Notes: generated by a model not told the origin, from the sequence alone. DNA of 64,000 nucleotides from Riptortus pedestris (GCA_019009955.1 CM032233.1:88408001-88472000), one strand, 5' to 3'; positions 45,852 through 57,716 are shown, numbered from the stretch's first letter. Numbers and translations: made by a program.

Positions 45852-45974
45852 GAACGGGCCTCATTTTCGTCATCTCCTGGGTAGGATCGATTGACATTTG
45901 AAGAAATTTTTCGAAAATCGTGTCATGAGGACGACCTCAATAGCTGATTTCTCTTAAGGGAAATCTGCTAAAAT
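45573..45974 (-). mobile_element. HLE 5' half with microsatellite
   Basis: TTTTAGCAGATTTCCCTTAA start at 45974, (TA)n 45822-45846, double C tract, ends at AATATTTATAGTAAATTT. Confidence 0.85.
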
Positions 45975-46429
45975 ACAGCCCGGCGAAGATGTCTACGAAA
46001 CCATACATTGGTGAAAATAGCCCACTACTTGATATGCCAGAATAAACGTTAACAAGGTTCAGACTTAGATCTTACCATGTCACCTATCTACACTACTATC
46101 TTCCCACAGTAGAAATTTCTTAAATGAAGATATCTCACTGTTTAAATCAACAAGTTTGTGAATTAGATTGCAATCTAGGCAAAGTAATATAACGGAATCA
46201 CAGTAGATATGTATATTTTCTATGTTCAATGAACACAAAAATAAAAATAAATTTTCATCCGCCCTAGACGTGTATGCAAATAATGGTGACAACCCTCCTG
46301 TTGGATTTGACGTAGAGGGTGGCTATTAGTCAAGCAGGGGAGAGATGAACAAGGGAGGGGGGGGGGGGTTCATAACTGAAACTTGTTGGTGCTAATGTTC
46401 ATCTTTCAAGAAAGTGGTAGTACCGCTGA
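45975..46429. other. Spacer
   Basis: No gene seen; a G12 run near 46359. Confidence 0.5.
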
Positions 46430-46476
46430 GAAAGTCCTTCGTGCAGGGGCTGCGTAAACTAAGCAGATTTCCCACT
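46430..46476 (-). mobile_element. Solo HLE 3' end
   Basis: AGTCCTTCGTGCAGGGGCTG and CGTAAACTAAGCAGATTTCC only. Confidence 0.75.
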
Positions 46477-46526
46477 GGTATGACACACTAATGATCTCAT
46501 TTCACCATAATTGTCAATTTCTAAAT

Positions 46527-46973
46527 AAAAAAGTACGTCACGCAGGGGCTGTGCAAACTAAGCAGATTTCCCACGTGAAGTTATACAATAGAGAAATCTC
46601 CATACGAGAGTCGAACAGTTGCGGCAAAGGGCCGAACTGGCTTTTGGCGGGAAACTGTCATTCGTTATCGGCCCAAATTTAATAAAAATGCAAATATCTC
46701 TGTTAATATTCAAGATAGAGAATAAATGTATAGATCAATATTTATAGTTAATTTAATGTAGAATAAGAGTGGTTCTATAGATTATTTTGATCCGACGTAT
46801 GGTAACGGAGATATTTCGAATTTTTGACAATACCTCCCACTAAACCCCCCCCCCCTCCCACTTTTCCGATTTCAGCCATTAACGAACTTGATCTGTCTTT
46901 TTGCATGAAAATCATTTTGTTTAAATATCGAGTTTAGTAACGACAAAAATTGCGACCGCTAGAGCGTTAACAG

Positions 46974-47035
<62 letters not shown>

Positions 47036-47129
47036 TAACGGACCTCATTTTCGTCATCTCCTGGGTAGGATCGATGGAAATTTGAAGAAAAGTTTCGAAA
47101 ATCGCGTCACGAGGGTAAATCTGCAATAA
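46527..47129 (-). mobile_element. HLE copy, 5' end damaged
   Basis: Complete 3' end; (TA)n 46977-47031; the 5' terminus is reduced, reading TTGCAGATTTACCC in place of the normal palindrome. Confidence 0.85.
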
Positions 47130-47510
47130 ATCCCCTAGTAGTGAGTGTTTACTGTAGGTTGAAAATAAGAAAGTCTGAATAACTAGCTTAACATTTGATT
47201 AACGAACAAATGCATAGTACATCAATTGTCAACAACAACAAGACTAATAAGAGAAAATGTTTTTCAATCCAACTCATATTGGCTTATTATTAACGTGCGA
47301 TGATTAGAAGTGAAGGTTTGCTGATGGCCAAAAATTAAATAAATGTATATATCTTTGACTAATATTCAAGATAGAGGGAAAATGTATATAACAACAGTTT
47401 TAGGAAATTAAAATTGCCATTATGATGGTTATACACAACTCTTCGATTCGTCATATAATAACGAAGATATTTTGACTTTTCATAATTCCCTACTTTTTCT
47501 TAAATACGAG
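47130..47510 (-). mobile_element. HLE fragments, diverged
   Basis: Traces of the AGTGAGTGTTTACTGTAGG and GAGTGAAGGTTTGCTGATGG modules and of ATATTCAAGATAGAGG; no intact end. Confidence 0.55.
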
Positions 47511-47532
47511 TGCTAACATTAGGTCTTTGCAT

Positions 47533-48078
47533 TTTTAAGAAGATTTCCCTTAAGGGAAATCAGCTATTGAGGTTGTACTCCATCCTACCTAGGAGATGAC
47601 GAAAATGAGGTCCGTTCAAAATTTGATATATATAGTTGTCTATACCACCCTAACGGTCGCAGTTATTACTTTGTCATTACCAAAGTCCATACATAAGCTT
47701 TTTATGTAAAAAGAAATATCAAATTCGTTAAAATCTGAAATCGAACAGGGAGCAGGAGGGAGGAAAATTCGAAATATCTTCGTTATCATAAATCGGAACG
47801 TTTGAGTGTATAGAAGCAATATTATTGCAAAGTTGAGTATCTATGAAAGTTGTTATATAAATATTTTCTCAATCATAAATATTAACGTAGATATTTTGAT
47901 TTGTTGTTGACTCCTACTTATGTCATATAAACAATAATCTATTATATCGTGAACTATTGTACTTCATTCTATACTTAAATAACAAGTATTGGTCTCAATG
48001 AACTTTTAATTTTCCAGATAAATGCAAATATGTGGCGAACGTGGGAAATCTGCTTAGTTAACGCAGCCCCTGCGAGAC
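47533..48078 (+). mobile_element. HLE copy, near-complete
   Basis: Start AAGAAGATTTCCCTTAAGGG, shortened 5' block, a very short TA core, GGAGCAGGAGGGAGG tract, the AGCTTAAATAACAA-type module and hairpin CAGCCCCTGCGAGA. Confidence 0.82.
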
Positions 48079-48645
48079 CCTGAGAGAGGTTTTCAGCCTT
48101 CAGTAAACCCTCACTTTTATTCGCCTTAATAATAAGTAAATATATCGTGAAAGGACTTGTTCGAAGCCTATATACCAAATATTAATTTCATCGGATCTTT
48201 ATTATGTAAGATAGATGCAAATAAATACGTAGTGCGATGATGTCTTCAATTAAGATTTTACTGTCTTGACTCAAATATGCTTATTTCGTCTCACCTACCT
48301 TGCCCAATATTTTGACATTTTCTTTCAACACTAAAGATCATATTAGTTAATGACTGAATTTGGACGAGGAATAAGGGGTTAGAGGGAATTTGAAAATTCA
48401 AAATATCTCTGTTATTATAAGCATAGAAAAATGTTGTACTGTCAACCTTGTTAAACTATTGATGCTCTACAATTGTTGTTCTGTATATCTTTCGTTACTA
48501 AAATCTTAAGCAAGTTATTCATACTTGCTAAGTTTTCACTAATGCCACACTTCTACTCATCAAATTTTACTTAGAACAGAAACTATATGGAGGTGTCATC
48601 CCAGCACGTGGGAAATATGATTAGTTTACGCAGCCCCTGCGAAAG
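48079..48645 (+). mobile_element. Two fused HLE 3' fragments
   Basis: First a CAGCCTTCAGTAAACCCTCA module (to about 48240), then from about 48300 a second internal and 3' region ending GGGAAATATGATTAGTTTAC and CAGCCCCTGCGAAAG. Confidence 0.65.
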
Positions 48646-48797
48646 AAAGTTGTATGAAGGAAATGGAGTGAATCTAATTTTTGTTTTTCTGTATTGTTTG
48701 GATTTGTTCTTTTTGTGAAAATAACACCATCTTCTGCCATTTGTTGACTCAATATTTGAAATATAGAACTTTATGGGAGAGGGAAAATAATAACACT
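48646..48797 (+). repeat. HLE-flanking repeat, copy 2
   Basis: GAAAGAAAGTTGTATGAAGG through GGGAGAGGGAAAATAATAAC matches 11728-11932, again immediately after an HLE 3' end. This copy lacks an internal ~40 bp. Confidence 0.7.
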
Positions 48798-49826
48798 ATT
48801 TAAATTAAAGCTTTTATATTATTTGTAATAATATGAATAATATATTTATCACTTTCATGTAAACCTTGATATTGTACTTTTTTTATATAGTTTGGAAAAT
48901 ATTCCTTTAATATCTGAGGTTTTCTGAAGTTATTCCTTTTAAATCTTTGTAACTATGCTGTAGACCTATTGAATTTTTGTTCTATATGTTTTGGTAAATG
49001 TTTATATGTTTTAAATATGTGGAATATATTGGCTGCTATCAGTTAGCAATTCTGTCATATCTTGACGGACTTTAGATACCCTATCTCGTACGCCCGGTCT
49101 CTGAATATCTGCCTGCCGATCACGATTGAGACGAAACTGTCAATACTAGAAAGTAGAAATTGTGCAAAATATCAGGAGGGATGTGAACCTTAGTGTCCAA
49201 TAATACTGCGTTCAACAAATATTTTAGTGAGTTCAATAATATTTTTTAAGTTCAAAACATTCATTTTACATAATGAATAAAGTACAAGAATTACTCGGCA
49301 GGCGATTGCATTTACTTAATTGTTTCATCCATGGGGACTTTTCAAATACACACAGGCCAAAGCCAATGCACGACCTTCCATTAATTAATCTACAGAATAT
49401 ACATATTTGGTAAAAAAAATAAATAAAAAAAACAACTTCCTCACTTATTCTATTTTATGAAACAGCTACAGTATTTTACATTTAATTAAACGGAGCTTTT
49501 CGAAACAAAGCTCTAGCAACAAAGAGCTTGAGGTTTTCTAATATTTTTTATTAGGAAGTGCTGTTTATATGGATTATTTTGAAAAGTCAATAATTACTTA
49601 GTTAGTCCTGTACACTAAATGTACTAGTCAACTCTGCTTATAAAGCATTGCTATTGTTTCTTTGTTATGTTTGTGTAAATACTATTATTCTTTAATAATT
49701 TATTAGTACGATAATTCAAATATATTTTTAATTAAAAAATGTTTCAAGCTATATTTACACTATCTGTAAAGTTTTTTTTTTCTCTCTCACTCTCTCTAAT
49801 TTTTTCTTACTAACTTTTCGAACTGT
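48798..49826. other. AT-rich spacer, 1 kb
   Basis: No gene or recognised repeat. Confidence 0.5.
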
Positions 49827-49942
49827 CAGTAGATTTCTTTTATGGGACATCAGCTATTGAGGTTGTGGTTATGACACGATTTTCAAAACATTTCCTCAAA
49901 TGTCCATCGATCCTATGGAGTTGACGAAAATGAGGCCAGTTC

Positions 49943-50005
<63 letters not shown>

Positions 50006-50960
50006 CTTGTCTATTATCGTTCTAGCTGTCGCAAGTTTTATCGTATCGTTGTCAAACTCGATATATAAGTTAATGACTGAAATCTTACTGAATTCAGATT
50101 TGGTAATATGAATGTACAATACAATCGTCCTCCATCACTTCCGACAGAAGCCACACCCCTTCTCCACATTGAGAGGAGCAGCCTCACCCCCGTCCTGGCA
50201 AGGAAGTCAAGAGCTAAGGAAGAATGGCAGTTGATAAGAAAATAGCCACTGCTATCACTTCACTTTACACTTCTATAAGAGATCTCTGGGTCATTGTCTC
50301 TTGAGGCGCCATGGAGGGGAATATTGATCTTTTCTTTCCGTTGGTACAGGAAAGGGCAAGGACTTCTGGATTAGGATGATTGGATAGCCTGCTGTGGAAT
50401 TTTCTGAATCTTAAGGGAATTAGGCCCTTTAAAAATGGGATATTAAGATCTTTATGGAGGGTGGGGTTTGTAACGTAATATGGAGCATCTACTATGGTGC
50501 GCAGGACATTGGATTGGAAGGTCTGGATGCGTCTGATGTTCGAAGATTTTGTTGAAGCCCACACTTCTATTGCTTATGTCCGTCCATATTGGTTTAAGTA
50601 GTAACTTGTATATCGTTAGTTTGTTTTCAGTAGACAAGTGAGATCTTCTATTTAGCAGTCATTAAAGTTGTCCGAATCGTCTGTTAAGTTCCTTTCTTTT
50701 AATTATTTTGTGGGATTTCTAATTAAGTCTGGTGTCCAAGGTAGCGTACACAATCGGCTAGTGCTAAAGGAATATTAATATGAATATTAACTGAGATATT
50801 TTTAGTTTTCAGCTCTTACACCCCATTCGTACTCATGTCATATTAAAAATTAACTTTTATATCATGAACAACTTTATTCTAAGCTTAAATACCAAATTTT
50901 GTTTTCATATGCCCTTTATTATGCGAGATACATGCAAATACGTAGTGTGATGACGCCCTC
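49827..50960 (+). mobile_element. HLE copy split by a Jockey-type LINE fragment
   Basis: 5' part 49827-50090 (GTAGATTTCTTTTATGGG, 5' block, (TA)n 49950-50001, TTCTAGCTGTCGC) and 3' part from about 50765 (TATTAACTGAGATATTTTTA, then the ATACATGCAAATACG module). The terminal hairpin is missing; a stray AAGCAGATTACCTTCAGGG lies at 51095-51113. Confidence 0.75.
50095..50765 (-). pseudogene. Jockey-type LINE reverse-transcriptase C-terminal relic
   Basis: Minus-strand frames read LSTENKLTIYKLLLKPIWT, then VWASTKSSNIRRIQTFQSNV, LRTIVDAPYYVTNPTLHKDL and NIPFLK. The LKPIWTYG..W..A..SNI..IQ.FQ.K.LR.I..APWYV.N..LH.DL pattern is the post-RT region of Jockey-clade elements. Two frameshifts and a lost Tyr/Gly region make it dead. 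Confidence 0.85.
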
Positions 50961-51613
50961 AAGTAAGATTTTATTTTATCAATTTGAGTTGGGTATTCTA
51001 TATTGGAAATATCTAAGAGTTTATATTTGACATCGCTATGTTAGTTCTGTAAATAATCTCTGGAATTAAATTATTTACATTTAATTCTGAGTGTGTAGTT
51101 AAGCAGATTACCTTCAGGGAAATTAGTAATTATAAATTTATAGTTTTATAAATGATAATTCCGTCATATGTCCACTTCCCATTTAGTCATATGTTTAGAT
51201 CTCACTTAGTTCATCTAAAGATAAAAGTCCGTCACGCAGGGGCTGCGTAAACTAAGCAGATTTCCCACGTGCTGATAGACACACAGTAATGCCATCCATT
51301 ACTATCTTCCCAAATATTCTCCATTTCTAAGCCAAAATTCGATGTGTAGTAGTGGGGTTTACTGAACGCTGAAACATGAATGTTTTCGAATTACTCTAAT
51401 AATATTTGAGTTAAGAGAAAATGTACAGAGCATTAATAGTTTAACAAGATTTGTTCTATAACCTTTTTCGATCTGACTCATAATAAAGGAGATATATTAA
51501 ACTTTCATATTCCCCCTCTATAACCCTCCCCCCTTATTCCGGGGCCCGATTTCAGCCATTAACTAATATGATCTTTAGTGTTGAATGAAAACGTTAAATA
51601 TTGAGCCTGGTTT

Positions 51614-51990
51614 AGATGTAAATGTTCTGGACCAATTTGAGAATCTCGTCATTAGTGTACACCACCACTAACTTTTCTTCATCTTGGAAAGGACCAGTAC
51701 TTTGCTCTTGACGGCACTGATGGTCATCCCTTTTCGCTGAAGATCCTCCTGTCATTATTGTAAAGCTCGCTGCAGTTCCTCTTTAGAATTACTACGATAT
51801 ATGAGAACGAAATCATCTGCATATAAGAGTGACTGGATGAGTATCGTTCTCATGTCCCACTTAGCGATCACGCTACTGTTCTCCTTTTACGAATTATATG
51901 GATTTCATCTATAAAGACGGTAAATTTGATTTTTCCCTAGATGTTGAACGCTAGAGGTACCAATTGATCAGGATCAATAAAAAGACCTCG
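51614..51990 (-). pseudogene. LINE reverse-transcriptase palm-domain relic (YADD)
   Basis: The minus strand reads LLYADDFVLIYRSNSKEELQ with the catalytic YADD codons at 51823-51812, preceded by a degraded GL..DQLVPLAFNI motif and VFIDEI near 51910-51990. These are the conserved RT blocks around the active site. Stops and frame changes show it is a remnant. Confidence 0.85.
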
Positions 51991-52197
51991 TACTCTACAA
52001 GTGCTTTAATATATGCAAAGTGCACTTTCAGAGACTAAGCTCCAATATCAGTGCCTGATTAGAGAAGAGTAGCCTGTACCAAAACAGCCGGGCGATCTCC
52101 TTGGCACAGGCACTGATGATGGAGCTTAGTCTTTGAAAGTGTACTCTGTATATGTTAAAACACTTGTAGAGGACAATGCCCGTTTATTGATCCTGAC
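51965..52197. repeat. Inverted repeat of ~88-bp arms next to the RT relic
   Basis: Left arm 51965-52052 and right arm 52107-52197 align inverted at roughly 85% over AGGATCAATAAA, CTCTACAAGTG and GACTAAGCTCCA. A 54-bp spacer separates them. An inverted duplication at the 5' boundary of the LINE fragment. Confidence 0.8.
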
Positions 52198-52450
52198 GGT
52201 AAATATGAGAGGGCTCAAGCTGTCCCAATGTTTGAGTCTCTTTCAATTGGAAAAAGGAGCAGACTCTGGTCTATTGATCCTAAGTACTTCATTAGAATTT
52301 GAGTGAACACATATCAATTTATTTATACGGGCCTAAATTTCTTCATCGTCTAGGTAAGTTCGATGAGATGGACTTCTGAAGATAATTTTCGAAAATCGCG
52401 TTATGTTTATAATGTGAAAAACTGATTTCCCTCAGGGAAAACTAATTAAA

Positions 52451-53217
52451 AAATAAATTGATTAAATGATAGATACATAAAGACAGTTCCTAGAGCTAAT
52501 ATGAGAATGAAAGTCGGAATGTCATAGGAGGTGGTGTAACCAATCAATTCTACCGTTAAACTCAACTAGAACCATTGGCCCTTAGCACGTCTTTTCTTGA
52601 CAGCTCAGCGTTCCGATTAGATGAAACACGGGGTTATTTGTAAGGGAGGGAGTAGGCTGGGGCTAAGAGGTGTCAGCTAGAACTTGTTAATGAGTAAAAA
52701 ATGGACTAGCATTTAGGGTGAGACCGGTTGATCCGTTAGCCTAGCTAGGAGATAGGGTCGTTCCCTCCCACGAGTTGTGGTGCATCTTGCCAGGCAGCTT
52801 CTACATTCTCACAGCCATTGTCATCCGCGGCCCTCCCTCGCCCTTCGATCCGATCTCATAAATCCCCGGCACGAACCTCATAATTGAACCATCATATGAT
52901 CCATTGAGAATAAACGGTCAACTCCCGCTGGGAAATCTAGTATTTGAGAAAAATATTCCACTGTACACTGCATCTGCTTGTCACCATTTATTACATTGCG
53001 ATAGTGTAAGGATATCTTTAAACGAGATAATCATTGCTAGTGGATTAGTGGGTTCTGGGCAAGTAGAACAAACCTACAGCAACTCAGGTTCAATTTAAAA
53101 ATCTGATTTGGCAGATGAGAAAAATAAATAAATAACACTCACCATTTGTCCAATAAAGAAACCATTAATTATCATTATCTTGCCCATTAAAAAAAAAATT
53201 GATCTGGGCACCACATG
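52451..53217. other. Spacer, partly GC-richer
   Basis: No gene recognised; the 64-residue frame at 52904-53098 lacks motifs. Confidence 0.45.
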
Positions 53218-53803
53218 GCTTCCTTCTACTCCTATTAAATAAAATAAAATGTTTTGATGCTCTTCATTTAAAATATTAATGTCCTCAAAATACGATTTTC
53301 TAGGCATCCCTCTTCTCCTATGCCAAAGAACCATAACTTGTAATATGTTTGTAATGAAATCGTTGTGCCTTCTGATATGGCCAAGAAGTTTCACTCTCCT
53401 CCTTTTCCATGGCCTTGATAAGACTTTTGCTTTCACTTACGTCATTTTGAACTTCAACGTTGGATTTTTTTTTAGTCCATCATGTTCAGGTGATTCTGCG
53501 CCAAATCCACATTTCTCATCGCTTGGAATTTATTATATTCCCTTTTGTGGAGAGTCCCGTTCCTTCTGCTCCTATTAAATAAATTGAAATGATTTGATAA
53601 TCTTAATTCTAAATGGTTTCAATTGAAAGAAATACAGGACAGCTTCGTTCCTTCTACTCCTAGTAAATTAAATTAATTGTTTTGTTGAACTTAATTCAAA
53701 ATGATTTCATTTGAAAGCAATATAGGATACCTCCGTTCTTTCTACTCCTATTAAATTAAATGTTTGATGATCTTAATATAAAATGGTTTCATTTGAAAGC
53801 AAC
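53218..53803. repeat. 88-bp tandem array interrupted by a LINE piece
   Basis: Units start at 53559, 53647 and 53735 with GTTC..TCTACTCCTATTAAAT and share GGTTTCATTTGAAAG. A partial unit lies at 53218-53280, on the other side of the LINE piece. Confidence 0.8.
53281..53556 (-). pseudogene. LINE C-terminal relic inside the 88-bp array
   Basis: Minus-strand translation gives EVQNDVSESKSLIKAM, RRRVKLLGHIRRHNDFITNI and RRRGMPRKSYFEDI, matching the relic at 9469-9862. Left and right edges touch array units. Frameshifts are present. Confidence 0.85.
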
Positions 53804-53929
53804 TGGTCCATGTACCAGGAAAAGAAATTTGCAATTTTTTCGCCCATCTCTCTCTCTAACTTCCCTCCCCCTTTCAGAAAAGGTGGTGGACATCTAGACA
53901 GTTCAACGGCCCTGAATTCTAACATTCTA

Positions 53930-54300
53930 AAGCTAGTCTTTTTTGAGCGATGCTTACAGACGCCGAAACTAGTCAAATGGGACCTGGGAGGGGCAAAATT
54001 AATAGTTACTTTGAAATGTGAAAGATTGGGTTTAGTAAATGAAATCAAAAAATCCAAATATCTCTATTATTTTGAAGCGTATCAAAAAATCTAATCAAAA
54101 CCAATCTTGTTGCAAATCTTATTCGCTATAATTGTTGTTTTATACACATTTTTCGTATCTCAAATATTAAGCGAGACAATGGCATTTTTTTTTTCTTCTA
54201 CCACTTCTAATCTCACGTTAATAATACGCAAAATATATAGTCGAAGGAGCTATTCAAAGCTTAGGTACCAAATATTATTTTCAACAGATCTTTACTAAAT
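53930..54300 (+). mobile_element. HLE internal fragment
   Basis: GGGACCTGGGAGGGG tract, CCAAATATCTCTATTATTTT, TCTTGTTGCAAAT and AGCTTAGGTACCAAATATTA; ends missing. Overlapping frames at 53773-54094 include the preceding unassigned 130 bp and are not credible. Confidence 0.55.
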
Positions 54301-54479
54301 GTTCGTTATTGCAATACATCTTTTAATTCGTACAAGGAAGTAAACAAGGATGTAAATAAGGAAAATAAAGATAAACGCTGACTCGTCGCTTATGAGTGAT
54401 ATCAGACTGAGTATTATGAAGTCACTAGCGCACCGTAACAATATAATGTTACTGCCATGGCTTTTGAATTATTTTTATG

Positions 54480-54704
54480 AATGAATTAACAACGTCCGTC
54501 ACGGAGGTATTCTTCAATACTAAAATTCATGTTCTATATATGTTCTTGTTCCTAACAAAATTATTAAGGGAGTCATTTGTATATATTAGTTTCAGTCTTC
54601 AGTTAACGCCCTCTTCTACTCATACGATTTTCACTTCCATTAACGAATAAACATTTTGTGCCAAGTTTAAATTTTAAGTCTTCTTTACGACAGGCTTCTT
54701 CTCT
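54480..54704. mobile_element. HLE scraps
   Basis: CGTCCGTCACGGAGG on one strand and CTTCAGTTAACGCCCTCTTC with TACTCATACG on the other; no continuous copy. Confidence 0.4.
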
Positions 54705-54965
54705 TCTTACTAACCAGATTTCCCACGTGAAGTTTAGTAATAGATAAATCTACATACCGGCAATACAACACCACCGTGAATATTAAGTGAATAAATAGAA
54801 ACGGTAATAAGAAACCTCTAAACGGAAAACATTTGAAATGTAAACAAACAGTTCTACCAATTCCTTCCCAAATAGAAATCAATTACTGTAGTATATCTGA
54901 ATATAACGTATTAATTTTATTGAAAACTCTAGTACTGTAATTTATAATGAAGCAGAATAATCGGC
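54705..54965 (-). mobile_element. HLE long-module 3' end fragment
   Basis: CCAGATTTCCCACGTGAAG, AATCTACATACCGGCAAT and the module up to the AGTACTGTAATTTA phrase. A second, longer copy of the same module follows at once. Confidence 0.75.
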
Positions 54966-54977
54966 TAATAATTTCCC

Positions 54978-55775
54978 GCTATAACAATAGATAAATCTAC
55001 ATACCGGCAACACAATACCACCATGAATATTAAGTGATTAAATACAAACGATAATAAGCTTTTAAGTGAATAAATACAAACGGAAATAAGAAAGGTTTCA
55101 GTCACTCGCATTACTTGCCGACAGGAAGCGTATGGAATGTAAACAAAATGCTCTGCTAGCCTCGCACCGGAACGAAAAACAATTACTGAAATATATCAGA
55201 ATATAACATATTAATATTATTGGGAACTGTTTACTATATCTAGTACTGTAATTAATAATGAGTCAGAATAATTGTTATCTCAATCAATCAAATTTAAGTA
55301 ATCCGACATTAAGACGGGGGGGGGGGGTCACCAGGACATCTTTGCATGTATCTCGTATAATAAACGTCTCTTGAATACAATATTTGGTATTTAAGCTTCG
55401 AATGATGTGGTTTATTACGTAACCGAGTATTGTTTATGTAAAATGAGTAAAAGTGGGGGTTTGCTTAGGACTGAAAACTGAAAAATGCAAATATTTCTGT
55501 TAATATTGAAGATAGGGAATAAATGTATATAACACTATTTATAGGAAATTTAATTTTATATAAGATTGATTTTATACATTTTTTGATCCGACGTATAGTA
55601 ACGGGGGTATTTTGAATTTTCGAAATTCTCCACCTACACACCCCCCCCCCCCGTCCCCTGGTCAGATTTCAGCCGTTAACGAACTTGATCTTTACTTTTT
55701 GCATAAAACGACTAAATATCGAGTTTGGTAACGATTAAACAATAATTGCGACCGCTAAAGCGGTAACAAAATTAT
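54978..55775 (-). mobile_element. HLE long-module copy, left arm of an inverted pair
   Basis: Starts in AATAGATAAATCTACATACC, contains two G/C tracts (55317-55326, 55640-55652) and runs to CGACCGCTAAAGCGGTAAC, then the (TA)n. It lacks its own 5' block, because the sequence turns around at the microsatellite. Confidence 0.8.
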
Positions 55776-55786
55776 ATATATCTATA

Positions 55787-55830
<44 letters not shown>
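55770..55830. repeat. (TA)n/(TATC)n at the centre of an inverted HLE pair
   Basis: About 60 bp of TA with ATCTATATC interruptions. Facing HLE sequences on both sides make a cruciform-prone palindrome. Confidence 0.85.
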
Positions 55831-55834
<4 letters not shown>

Positions 55835-56165
55835 TGTTAACGCTCTAGCGGTCGCATTTTTCGTTTGATCATTACCAAACTCGATATTTAAACGTTTTAT
55901 GTAAAAAGTCAGATCAAGTTCGTTAATGGCTGAAATCGGAATTTACTATAAATATTGTTATATACATTTATTCTCTATCTTGAATATTAACCGAGATATT
56001 TGCATTTTTATTAAATGTGGGCGGGTAACGGACGGGAGTGAGTTTCCCGCCAAAAGCTAGTTCGGCCGTTTCCGTAACTCTTCGGCACTATTATGGACAT
56101 TTGAACAAAAATTTCGAAAATCGCGACATGAGTACGATCTCAATAGCTGCTTTTCCTTAAGGGAG
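55831..56165 (+). mobile_element. HLE right arm, then a minus-strand 5' block
   Basis: Plus-strand HLE from TGTCTGTTAACGCTCTAGCG to TCGGCACT (56092), with an internal deletion of the G tract. It then joins a minus-strand 5' block (ATGGACATTTGAACAAAAAT to TTAAGGGAGTC). Confidence 0.75.
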
Positions 56166-56218
56166 TCCTAATTTGAAAACACACATTGAAACATATACTC
56201 TCACACAAATATATGGGT

Positions 56219-56219
56219 G

Positions 56220-56291
<72 letters not shown>
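56219..56291. repeat. (TG)n microsatellite, about 70 bp
   Basis: Uninterrupted GTGTGT run adjoining an HLE 5' block, in the position where other copies carry (TA)n. Confidence 0.95.
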
Positions 56292-56421
56292 ATAATTTTG
56301 AACGGACCTCATTTTCATCATATCCTAGGTGGAATTGATGGACTTTTCAGGTAATTTTTCTAAAATCGAGTCATGAGTACAACCTTAATAGCTAATTTCT
56401 TTTGAGGGAAATCTGCTAAAA
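56292..56421 (-). mobile_element. HLE 5' block with (TG)n core
   Basis: TTTTAGCAGATTTCCCTCAA at 56421 and the full 5' block; beyond the (TG)n no HLE sequence is clear. Confidence 0.8.
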
Positions 56422-56993
56422 CAGCAAGAAGGATTTCAATGAACTTTTATATTTGCGAGTCAACTGGGCACATTTGCAACTTAGGCATTGTGTGAATTCG
56501 ATTTTCTGACTAGGAGTGTTACTTGAAAGTGAATAAGTATACATACGAGTATATTCCTAAATATTACTTTTACCGAAAGAAGAGAAGAATAAATTGTACT
56601 TTGAATATATTTTTTAGCTTCGGTACATAGTTAATTGTTAACTTCTTCGTTTATTTTATTGGTTATTTTGATTTAAGGCCCAACAACGGGTAAATCAGCT
56701 ATTTCAAACATAAATATTTGTTCAATCCCCACTTCATAATTCAGAGATATAATGGCAGAATGACTGTTAATAAATGACATCTTTGCTGTTCGGTGAACTG
56801 AAAGGGATTATTTAGTATGTACTTGAGATAATCTAATCTCGTGTTTTGATAACCATTTATATTTAAACCCGTCAGGGATCACGAAGAGCTAGTTTTTATA
56901 TCTAGAATATAGAAAAGGAATAGAGAGTGCAATGTTCCAAATTTACATTATTATTATAGGCTCAATGTCTGATTGGTATTTATATGAATATTC
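56422..56993. other. Spacer
   Basis: AT-rich; nothing recognised. Confidence 0.5.
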
Positions 56994-57123
56994 TTTTAGC
57001 AGATTTCCCTTAAGGAAATCAGCTATTGAGGTTGTACTCATGACGAAATTTCGAAATTTTTCTTCAATGTCCATCGATCCTACCTAGTAGATGACGAAAA
57101 TGAGGTCCGTTCAAAACTGTATA

Positions 57124-57168
<45 letters not shown>

Positions 57169-57552
57169 ATATATATATATAAATTTGTCTGTTACCGCTC
57201 CGGCGGTCGCAATTTTTGTTTGATCGTTATCAAACTCAATATTTAGTCGTTTTATGTAAAAAGAAAGATCAAGTTCGCTAAGTGGCTGAAATCGGACCAG
57301 GGGGGGAGTTTAGAAGGGTCGATTTTCAAAAATTCAAAATATCTTCTTTACTATACGTCGGATCGAAAAATAGTATAGAATCAATCTTATTAAAAATTTA
57401 CTATGAATGTTGTTATATACATATACTCTCTATCTTGAATATCAACCGAGATATTAGCATTTTTATGAAATCGGGGCGGATAACGGATGAGAGTAAAACT
57501 TCACGTGGGAAATCTGCTTACTTTACGCAGCCCCTGCATGACGGACTTTTTA
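56994..57552 (+). mobile_element. HLE copy, complete, shortened 3' module
   Basis: TTTTAGCAGATTTCCCTTAA, (TA)n 57120-57182, CGCTCCGGCGGTCGC, G9 tract; the 3' module is cut from GATGAGAGT to AAACTTCACGTGGG; hairpin GCAGCCCCTGCATGACGG. Confidence 0.9.
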
Positions 57553-57716
57553 AGTTAGATAATTGATTTGTTAACAGAAAATATAAACATTAATTTGAGA
57601 CGACTGCCTCTATTAATATAAATATCAAAATAAATTAATTAAAGGGAAGAATAAAAAAGATGATTTTGGAGATGGTTGGATATAACATAATGAATTTTCC
57701 CCATTCCCATATCTGA

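Larger units (their letters stand above)
51223..52450 (-). mobile_element. HLE copy split by an RT relic and inverted repeat
   Basis: The 3' half (51223-51613) has the hairpin, the TTTACTGAACGC module, the C tract and GTTAAATATTGAGCCTGG. The 5' block resumes at about 52325 (GGGCCTAAATTTCTTCATCG) and ends TTAATTAGTTTTCCCTG. About 700 bp of foreign sequence lies between. Confidence 0.7.
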
